This document shows positions 58,085 through 64,000 of a stretch of DNA of 64,000 nucleotides, piece after piece; within the stretch, counting starts at the first letter, position 1; the number at the start of each line of letters is the position of its first letter. The stretch is from AC-32 sp963788215. GTDB lineage: Bacteria; Actinomycetota; Thermoleophilia; Gaiellales; Gaiellaceae. Position numbers and translations under genes: made by a program. The DNA lies in NCBI GenBank assembly GCA_963788215.1, contig CAWBFX010000008.1, forward strand, positions 62,001-126,000. The letters are read 5' to 3'. Below the pieces are notes generated by a model. That model was given only the letters and a program-made list of their open reading frames with translations, searched no databases and was not told the DNA's origin.

Positions 58085-59035
58085 CTACAGGTTTCCGAAG
58101 CCGAGCTCTCGAAGCTCGCGAAGCGACTGCTTCACAGTACGGAGACCCTGCGACTGCTCCAGTTCCCAGCGGTAGCGCCCACCGCCATCAGAGACGTCGG
58201 CCATGCTTGGGGTGAGGAGGCCGCGCTGATACAGGCGCGTGCCCGCGGTTGTCGCCGCCTCCTCCGCGGTGAGAGTCAGGTCTTCTTCGAGTTGCTTCAG
58301 TCCGGCAACCAGTCGCTGGTTCAGGTCTAGTGAGACGGTGCTCGGCAGCTGCGCCTGTTCGAGGCGCTTGGTCGCCACCTCGTAGGAGACGAGCCCTTCG
58401 GCGATGACGGACGCCACGGAGTCCGGAGGAACGCTGTTGACGGTGCCGACAAGACCGAGCGCCGACTCCCGAACCGCCAGGATGGTCTCGGAGTAGGCGA
58501 CGGCCGTCGGGTCCCCAGCGTGGGGGTCGTCGAAGACCCACGTTTGCTGAGGAGGCGGACGCTCCGTGACCCCCGGGCGTGGTGGCTCGGCGAGCCGCGA
58601 AGACGATCGCGAACCTGCGGCGTTCTGGAGCAGCCACCACGAGACGACCGCGCCAATGAGGGCAGGAAGGAAGGAGGCTCCGAGCCCGGCGACTGGCAGG
58701 ACGGGTTGCGAGCCACCACTTTGAATGCCGGAGAAGAGGAGCAGTCTGGCGACCGCGCTTGCCACCGATCCGGCGACAAGCGCCAGGAGCGTCGCGCTAT
58801 AGGGGATGTCGCATTCGGCGACGCTCACCAGTAGGTACTGGACGACGACGGCCCCGATGGCCGCCGAGAGGAGCAGGTTGACGGCGACCATGACGGTCGA
58901 TGGCGTGCTCGACGAGTACACGCGGCCGAGGAACAGAAAGGAGGTGACGAGCGAGGTGATCCAGCCTGCACCCCAGAGACAGAGGAGTGTGGCGAGGAAC
59001 GGTAGCTCGCGGTTCTGCTGACTACTCGTGATCAC
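58085..59035 (-). CDS. Membrane protein of unknown function with cytosolic helical domain
   Basis: A 316-residue protein. Four membrane helices occupy residues ~12-140 (FLATLLCLWGAGWITSLVTS; VNLLLSAAIGAVVVQYLLVS; ATLLALVAGSVASAVARLLL; LPALIGAVVSWWLLQ), followed by a Pro-rich linker and a ~150-residue helical cytosolic part ending LRELRELGFGNL. No family is recognised. Codon use is less strictly G/C-ending than in neighbouring genes, hinting at later acquisition. It starts at ATG 59035. Confidence 0.65.
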   Translation of the reverse strand: MITSSQQNRELPFLATLLCLWGAGWITSLVTSFLFLGRVYSSSTPSTVMVAVNLLLSAAIGAVVVQYLLVSVAECDIPYSATLLALVAGSVASAVARLLLFSGIQSGGSQPVLPVAGLGASFLPALIGAVVSWWLLQNAAGSRSSSRLAEPPRPGVTERPPPQQTWVFDDPHAGDPTAVAYSETILAVRESALGLVGTVNSVPPDSVASVIAEGLVSYEVATKRLEQAQLPSTVSLDLNQRLVAGLKQLEEDLTLTAEEAATTAGTRLYQRGLLTPSMADVSDGGGRYRWELEQSQGLRTVKQSLRELRELGFGNL

Positions 59036-59140
59036 GGCCGATTCCGTTCCTTTATCGGCGCGATTGTGGTCACCCTGGAGCCGCGCCGGCGGCGACCTGG
59101 AGGCGCTGTCGTCAGCCTGAGCCGGCTTGCGGCAACGAGG

Positions 59141-59935
59141 TCAGGTGGCTTGGAGCTGAGCCTCCGCGGCGATCGTTTGGCCGCGCATGCGGGGCCACGC
59201 GGCCGCCGCGAGCGTGGCAACCGCCCACGCGAGTGCCGCCCAGGCCCACGCATGGCCTTCGCTTCCCGCAGCTGAAGACGGAGCGAGGAGGCACGAGATT
59301 GCCCAAGCGCCTGCCGCGATCGACGCGCTCAGCGCCGGGATTCGCCAGCCCGAGGTCCGGGCGGCCGCAAGGAGCACGAGCAGGACGACGAGGAGCGCGA
59401 GCGCCGTCATGACGGTCCAGTGGTGAAGACCGTTGGACACCGCGTCGGCGGGCGGAAGATCCTGCCGCTGGGCGGAGGCCATCCGCCAGGCATAGACAAG
59501 AGCCGGCCCAGCGGCAACGGCTGCGAGCGCGAGCATCCTCGGTTCCAGGCGCCGTCCCCGCGCGAGGAACGTCTGCCGCGCCGGATGCAGCGCGAGCAGC
59601 ACGGCCGAGGCTACGGCGATTCCGCCCGCGAGCGCCAAGTACCGTTCCGCTTGGCCGGCGACACCCGCGATGGCGATCGCCGCTGCGACGAGGGCCGTTT
59701 GCTGAATCCCGGCGATCCGCGTCTCCGGGCGGCGAAGCTGGCTGAGCAAGCCGAGCGGAAGGATGACTCCGAAGACCGCGCCCCAACCCACGTCGAGGAC
59801 CTGGTTGCGGGCCTGGTCGACGTAGCCGGTGAACCCGTCGACGAAGTCGATCAGCCCGAAGTTGATCGTCAGCGAAGCGAAGGCGACGACGAGCGCTACC
59901 GCCTTCAGCCCCGTCGTGCGAGTTGCGCGCGCCAT
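59141..59935 (-). CDS. Membrane protein of unknown function
   Basis: A 264-residue, strongly hydrophobic protein with about seven predicted helices (e.g. AVALVVAFASLTINFGLIDF; LVAAAIAIAGVAGQAERYLA; LALLVVLLVLLAAARTSGWR). Loops are rich in Arg. No motif of a known transporter or enzyme is visible. ATG 59935 gives a short basic N-terminus (MARATRTTG) before the first helix. It is 105 bases from its downstream neighbour, and both unknown membrane genes lie side by side on the same strand. Confidence 0.65.
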   Translation of the reverse strand: MARATRTTGLKAVALVVAFASLTINFGLIDFVDGFTGYVDQARNQVLDVGWGAVFGVILPLGLLSQLRRPETRIAGIQQTALVAAAIAIAGVAGQAERYLALAGGIAVASAVLLALHPARQTFLARGRRLEPRMLALAAVAAGPALVYAWRMASAQRQDLPPADAVSNGLHHWTVMTALALLVVLLVLLAAARTSGWRIPALSASIAAGAWAISCLLAPSSAAGSEGHAWAWAALAWAVATLAAAAWPRMRGQTIAAEAQLQAT

Positions 59936-60035
59936 AACCCGACCCTACCCCCGAAACGAGTCGAAGCAGAGGCACCGGCTGCAGCCTGACCGTCCGGGTC
60001 CCTTCGCCTGGGCGAGTGTCCCCGGACGCCTGAAC

Positions 60036-60326
60036 CTATTTGCCGGACTGCAGTTCCCAGGCGCTGATGACGGCGTCTTCCACGGCATCCGCGTTTCCGT
60101 GCTCGAGGTCGGCGACGACCATCATGTGCTTGGCGAACCGCTCGGGGACAGAGAACGTCTCCGGGAACGAAAAGAGCAGGAAGGCTCGGAGCTCGAAAGA
60201 CGAGCGGATGACGACGTGACTCTCGTCGAGCTGCCGCGCGACCAGGCGGCCGTGGTACCGCCAGTCGAGCAATCCGTCGCGACGGCGCTCGACGACTCCG
60301 TCGAGCTCCGCGGCCACGCGGCTCAA
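60036..60326 (-). CDS. MmcQ/YjbR-like small protein
   Basis: A 96-residue protein. The part DWRYHGRLVARQLDESHVVI, RSSFELRAFLLFSFPETFSV and VADLEHGNADAVEDAVISAW resembles the YjbR/MmcQ double-wing fold (final helix ending in AW). These proteins may bind DNA or act as small regulators; the function is unknown. The start is TTG 60326 or GTG 60317. It lies 16 bases behind the OsmC gene on the same strand. Confidence in the family is modest. Confidence 0.55.
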   Translation of the reverse strand: MSRVAAELDGVVERRRDGLLDWRYHGRLVARQLDESHVVIRSSFELRAFLLFSFPETFSVPERFAKHMMVVADLEHGNADAVEDAVISAWELQSGK

Positions 60327-60342
60327 ATCTGCGAGTTCCAGC

Positions 60343-60774
60343 TCAGGTGAGGCTGGCGTCGAGCGTGATCTCGACGTTGCCCTTCAGCGCTTGCGAGACC
60401 GGGCAGTTCTCCTTCGCGGCTTCGGCTGCCTCGAGGAAGGCGACGCCGTCGATGCCGTCGACCTGGCCGCGGATGGTCAGCCGGATCGAGGTGAGCTTGA
60501 AGCCTTCGCCGACCTTGTCGAACGCGGTCGTCGCTTCGGTCTCGAGCCGTTGCGGCGGAGTCCCTTCCCGGGCGAGGCCCGCGGCGAGCGCCATCGAGAC
60601 GCATGTCGCGTGGGCCGCGGCGATCAGCTCCTCCGGGCTCGCGCCCTCGGCGTCCTCCGCCCGCGCCGACCAGCTCATGTCCGTGTCGACGGAGCCACTC
60701 TCGGTCGTGACGTGGCCGGAGCCGTGAACGAGGTCGCCGTCCCAGGTCGCCCGCGCAGTCTTCTCAGTCGCCAT
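60343..60774 (-). CDS. OsmC-family peroxiredoxin-like protein
   Basis: A 143-residue OsmC-type thiol peroxidase protecting against organic hydroperoxides. The catalytic Cys pair is visible in AHATCVSMALAAGLA (residue ~59) and KENCPVSQALKGNVEITLDA (~124), with the typical SPEELIAAAHATC block. ATG 60774 is chosen since it begins MATEKTARATWDGDL; its first 11 bases overlap the rarA end. The family is normally ~140 residues, as here. Confidence 0.92.
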   Translation of the reverse strand: MATEKTARATWDGDLVHGSGHVTTESGSVDTDMSWSARAEDAEGASPEELIAAAHATCVSMALAAGLAREGTPPQRLETEATTAFDKVGEGFKLTSIRLTIRGQVDGIDGVAFLEAAEAAKENCPVSQALKGNVEITLDASLT

Positions 60775-62035
60775 CTGCACTCTCCTCCTCTTCGCCCGAC
60801 CCGGAAGGCCGGTAGTAGGTCCGTCCGCGCAACTCTTCCGGCAGGAACTCGAGGTCAAACCCGCTCGGGTCGTCGTGCGGGTAGACGTAGCCCTTGCCGC
60901 GGCCGAGCTTCTTCGCTCCGTAGTAGTGCGTGTCGCGGAGCGAGTCCGGCGGGCGCGCCTGGCCGTGCTCGCGGACGTCGGCCGCCGCTTCCTTGAGCGC
61001 CACGTAGGACGCATTCGACTTCGGCGCCCGTGCGAGGTAGATCGCGGCCTGCGCAAGGTTCAAGCGCGCTTCCGGCAGGCCCACGTGCTCCACGGCCTGG
61101 GCCGCCGCGACCGCTACGAGGAGCGCACGGGGGTCGGCGTTGCCGATGTCCTCGGAGGCGAGCACGATCATCCGCCGCGCGATGAAGCGCGCGTCCTCGC
61201 CGCCCTCCAGCATCGCGGCCAGGTAGTAGACCGACGCGTCAGGGTCGGAGCCGCGCATCGACTTGATGAACGCCGAGATGAAGTCGTAGTGCGCGTCGCC
61301 GCCCTTGTCGTAGACGAGCGGCCGCTTGCGGGCGGCGTCCTCGACGTGCTCCTCGCTGACGGCCGTCCCCTCGGCGCGCCCCGTCTGGACGGCGAGCTCG
61401 AGGATGTTGAGCGCGTTGCGCGCGTCACCACCGGCACGGCGAGCCACCAGGCCGACGAGGTCGTCGCCGAGCTTCACGTCCAGCGCCTCGGCTCCGCGGC
61501 GCACGATCAGGGCCAGCTCCTCCTCGGAGAGCGGCTCGAGCTCGTAGATCTGGCAGCGGGACAGAAGCGCCGAGTTGACCTCGAAGTACGGGTTCTCGGT
61601 GGTCGCCCCGATCAGCGTGATGAGCGCCTCCTCGACCGCCGGCAGGAGCGCGTCCTGCTGGGCCTTGTTGAAGCGGTGGATCTCGTCCAGGAAGAGGATC
61701 GTCCGCCGGGCGGAGCCGCCGAGGCTGTCTCGGGCCCGCGCGAGCACGGCGCGCACGTCCGAGACTGTGGCCGAAACCGCGGAGAGCTCCTCGAAGGCGG
61801 CGCCCGTCGTCTCGGCGACGATCCGCGCGAGGGTCGTCTTGCCGCTGCCCGGAGGGCCGTAGAGGATCATCGAGCCGACGCGGTCCTCGCGGATCGCGAG
61901 CCGCAGCGCCGAATGCTCCCCGAGGACGCTCTCCTGGCCGACGAACTCGTCGAGGGTCCGAGGCCGCAGGCGGGAGGCCAGCGGCGCCAGCTCGCTGATC
62001 CGCTCCTGTGCCGCGTCTGCGAAGAGGTCGCTCAC
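60764..62035 (-). CDS. rarA: Replication-associated recombination protein RarA (MgsA)
   Basis: A 423-residue AAA+ ATPase acting at stalled forks. Order: APLASRLRPRTLDEFVGQES at the start, Walker A in GPPGSGKTTLARIVAETTGA (residues ~58-78), Walker B in ILFLDEIHRFNKAQQDALLP, sensor 1 in LIGATTENPYFEVNSALLSR, and the C-terminal DPDASVYYLAAMLEGGEDAR and HYYGAKKLGRGKGY PHDDPSGF typical of MgsA. Length is normal. It is divergent from the M20 peptidase gene by 20 bases. Confidence 0.95.
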   Translation of the reverse strand: MSDLFADAAQERISELAPLASRLRPRTLDEFVGQESVLGEHSALRLAIREDRVGSMILYGPPGSGKTTLARIVAETTGAAFEELSAVSATVSDVRAVLARARDSLGGSARRTILFLDEIHRFNKAQQDALLPAVEEALITLIGATTENPYFEVNSALLSRCQIYELEPLSEEELALIVRRGAEALDVKLGDDLVGLVARRAGGDARNALNILELAVQTGRAEGTAVSEEHVEDAARKRPLVYDKGGDAHYDFISAFIKSMRGSDPDASVYYLAAMLEGGEDARFIARRMIVLASEDIGNADPRALLVAVAAAQAVEHVGLPEARLNLAQAAIYLARAPKSNASYVALKEAAADVREHGQARPPDSLRDTHYYGAKKLGRGKGYVYPHDDPSGFDLEFLPEELRGRTYYRPSGSGEEEESADGD

Positions 62036-62055
62036 CCCGGAAGTATGCTCCTGAC

Positions 62056-63342
62056 TTGCTCCGCGACGAGGTCACGCAGCTCCTGCAGGAGCTGATCCGG
62101 CTCAACACGGTCAACCCGCCGGGGAACGAGACGCAGGCGGCCGAGCTGCTGCGCGACTACCTCGCCGAGAACGGCGTCGAGAGCGAGCTGTACGCGAAGG
62201 TCCCGGAGCGGGCGAACCTCGTGGCGCGCATTCCCGGGAGTGGGGACGGCCCGAGCTTCTTGCTGCTCTCGCACACGGATACGGTCGTCGTGGACCCGAA
62301 CGAGTGGCAGGTCGATCCGTGGTCGGGCGAGCTCCGCGACGGCGAGATCTGGGGCCGCGGCGCGCTCGACATGAAGGGCGAGGTCGCGGCCAGTGCGGTC
62401 GCGATCGCGTCGCTGGCCCGCGAGGGGTTCAAGCCGCGCGGCGACCTGGTCTTCGTCGCGGCCGCCGACGAGGAGGTCGGGAACGACTTCGGCCTGCCCT
62501 GGCTCTGCCAGGAGCACCCCGACGCCGTCCGCGCCGACTACTGCCTCAACGAGGGCAGCGGCGAGCGGATCGAGCTCGCCGGCCGTGCGTTCTACCTCTG
62601 TTCGACCGCCGAGAAGATGAGCTCGCCGTTCCGGGTGCGCGTGAACGGCCGCGCCGGCCACGCTTCGATGCCCGGGATCGCCGACAACGCGCTCGTAAAG
62701 GCGGCCCCGCTGATCGAGCGGCTGGCCGCCTACCAGCCGGAGCTGCGGCTGGAGGGCGAGGCGGCGGCACTGGTCGAGGCGGTCGCCGGCGAGAAGCTCG
62801 AGGCGACGCAGGCGCTCGAGCTCGCGCGCGAGCTCGACCCCTTCGCGGCCGACCTCCTCGAGCCGCTCCTCTCGTTCACGCTCTCGCCGACCATGATCTC
62901 CGCCTCCGAGCGGCGCAACGTGATCCCGTCGACGTGCGAGATCGTCGTCGACTGCCGGCTCCTCCCGGGCCAGACGCAGGCGGACGTCGAGCCGATCCTC
63001 CGCGAGGTGCTCGGCGAGGGCGACTACGAGCTCGAGTGGATCGAGGGTCGCGGCGGGACCCGCTCGCCGTTCGAGGGGCCGCTGTGGGACGCCGTCCAGT
63101 CGTGGGTCGCGGAATCCGAGCCCGGCGCCACCGCGGTTCCCGTCTGCGTCGCCGGGTTCACCGACAGCCACTGGCTGAGGGAGTCCTTCGGCACCGTCGC
63201 CTACGGCTTCTTCCCGAGCCGCTACATGAGCCCGGAGCTCGCGGCCCGCCTGATCCACTCCGCCGACGAGCGCATCGCGGTCGACGACCTCGCGCTCGGC
63301 GTGGACTGCTTCCGCCACGTCGCCCAGGCGGTCTGCGGCTAG
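62056..63342 (+). CDS. M20-family metallopeptidase
   Basis: A 428-residue zinc peptidase/deacylase. The metal-site motifs are FLLLSHTDTVVVDPNEW (residues ~72-88, His and Asp), GRGALDMKGEVAASAVAIAS (~99-118), and FVAAADEEVGNDFGLPWL (~135, catalytic Glu-Glu). A dimerisation domain (FRVRVNGRAGHASMPGIADN) follows. It resembles ArgE/DapE and carboxypeptidase G2; the substrate is unknown. The start is TTG 62056; the in-frame extension to 62008 crosses the divergent rarA start, so it is not preferred. Confidence 0.88.
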   Translation: MLRDEVTQLLQELIRLNTVNPPGNETQAAELLRDYLAENGVESELYAKVPERANLVARIPGSGDGPSFLLLSHTDTVVVDPNEWQVDPWSGELRDGEIWGRGALDMKGEVAASAVAIASLAREGFKPRGDLVFVAAADEEVGNDFGLPWLCQEHPDAVRADYCLNEGSGERIELAGRAFYLCSTAEKMSSPFRVRVNGRAGHASMPGIADNALVKAAPLIERLAAYQPELRLEGEAAALVEAVAGEKLEATQALELARELDPFAADLLEPLLSFTLSPTMISASERRNVIPSTCEIVVDCRLLPGQTQADVEPILREVLGEGDYELEWIEGRGGTRSPFEGPLWDAVQSWVAESEPGATAVPVCVAGFTDSHWLRESFGTVAYGFFPSRYMSPELAARLIHSADERIAVDDLALGVDCFRHVAQAVCG

Positions 63343-63352
63343 GCTCTTCGCG

Positions 63353-64000
63353 ATGGGCGCGGAGGATCGCGACGACAAGATCCGCCTCGGCGGGATGGCG
63401 CTGCTCAACGGCGTTCTCGTGCACGGACCGAACGCCTGGGCCTGCGCGGTCCGGACCAAGGACGGCGAGTTGAAGGTGGTCGGGGAGATCAAGCCGATCC
63501 GCGCGAGCAGGGTTCAGTCTCCGCTGCTGCGCGGCCCTGCGCGGCTGGCGGAGGTGTTCGCGCTTCTGCCGGTGGTCAGGCGGCGGCTGCCCGAGGCGCG
63601 GCTTCCGTTCCAGCGGCCGGGCGTCATCGCGGCGATGTTCGCGACCGCGGCCACCGTCCGCGTGGTCAAGAGCTCCCGCAGCCTCACACCGTTCGCGCGA
63701 GAGCTCGTCAGCGGCCTGCTTTCGGCGCTTCCGGCAATGCTGGCGCTGCGCGGCTCCGACCTCGCCGCCTACCACGGCGCGGAGCACATCTCGATCGGCA
63801 GCTACGAGCACGGCGGCCCGCGCGAGAAAGAGCACGAGCGCTGCGGCTCGCACATGCTCGGGCCGATGCTGGCGACCTCGGCTGTCGCCGGCGCCATGGC
63901 CTCGAAGGCGCCTGCCCACCTTCGCCCAGGAGCTCGTCTCGCGGGGCAGCTCGGCGCGCTCGCCGCCTCGACTGAGATCTTCAGCTGGATGGTGCGCAAC
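63353..64000 (+). CDS. DUF1385 (YqhQ-like) membrane protein, 5' part
   Basis: The frame starts at ATG 63353 and runs open through the last base, at least 216 codons. The N-terminal RLGGMALLNGVLVHGPNAWA and the diagnostic AAYHGAEHISIGSYEHGG with later ERCGSHMLGPMLATSAV are the DUF1385 signature (YHGAEH, CGS/T). Family members have several membrane helices and a possible metal site of His/Cys. The C-terminus lies beyond the window. It is the last gene here, 10 bases after the M20 gene. Confidence 0.9.
   Translation, partial: MGAEDRDDKIRLGGMALLNGVLVHGPNAWACAVRTKDGELKVVGEIKPIRASRVQSPLLRGPARLAEVFALLPVVRRRLPEARLPFQRPGVIAAMFATAATVRVVKSSRSLTPFARELVSGLLSALPAMLALRGSDLAAYHGAEHISIGSYEHGGPREKEHERCGSHMLGPMLATSAVAGAMASKAPAHLRPGARLAGQLGALAASTEIFSWMVRN

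Overview
The window is very GC-rich (about 70% by eye) and dense with genes. Start codons are often GTG or TTG, and 1-4 nt stop/start overlaps are common. The left edge holds the end of rsmG followed by parA-parB, the usual order beside a bacterial replication origin. Gene content (Streptomyces-type gas-vesicle genes without gvpN, an actinobacterial-type sortase, a UbiA/MqnP-like prenyltransferase, DUF2203, one-chain EtfB-EtfA, system I cytochrome c maturation) points to Actinomycetota, perhaps class Thermoleophilia. That placement is inference; no rRNA lies in the window. At least five apparent single-base frameshifts occur in four otherwise well-conserved genes, so either the assembly carries residual indels or these genes are decaying.

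Layout, 1-12 kb: rsmG end, parAB, a small unknown, a nucleotidyltransferase, then a large minus-strand gas-vesicle cluster (10437 down to 2905, ending in a rho-independent terminator). Its order is SRPBCC protein, gvpA2, unknown, gvpA1, gvpF (frameshifted), gvpG, gvpO, gvpJ, gvpL, gvpS, a third gvpF/L, gvpK, and three accessory proteins. 10.5-30 kb: an EEP-family hydrolase, tRNA-Ile, a DUF151 nuclease, chorismate mutase, cell-envelope genes (L,D-transpeptidase, CPBP protease, PBP1A, MscS), a set of glycosyltransferases and polyprenyl-sugar-type membrane proteins, moeA, a sortase and a membrane M28 peptidase.

30-48 kb: a response regulator/histidine kinase pair with an HtrA protease, an RsbW-like anti-sigma factor and a TreT-like trehalose synthase. 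Next comes an ArsR regulator plus orphan peptide-type permease flanked by a 39-bp imperfect direct repeat, then a fluoride riboswitch with crcB and DUF190. These are followed by a GT20 trehalose-phosphate synthase, moaC-mogA, a prenyltransferase, ccmAB/ccmF/ccmCD, hemC-hemD, a DUF62 SAM hydrolase and a methyltransferase ending in a strong terminator.

48-64 kb: a frameshifted cyclase-ATPase-TPR regulator and tRNA-Phe bracketed by two copies of an ~83-bp repeat, a flavin oxidoreductase, PPOX protein, receiver-only regulator, arginase, alpha/beta hydrolase, fused ETF with altered FAD-site motifs, a frameshifted phosphoesterase, two unknown membrane proteins, OsmC, RarA, an M20 peptidase and the start of a DUF1385 gene.

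The most distinctive system is the gas-vesicle cluster. It has two GvpA proteins with identical 80-residue cores but different long tails. An Ala-rich helical segment recurs in six different cluster proteins. Strongly acidic (GvpO, SRPBCC protein) and strongly basic (Ser/Arg protein) disordered regions occur together. I infer a self-associating accessory layer around the vesicle shell.
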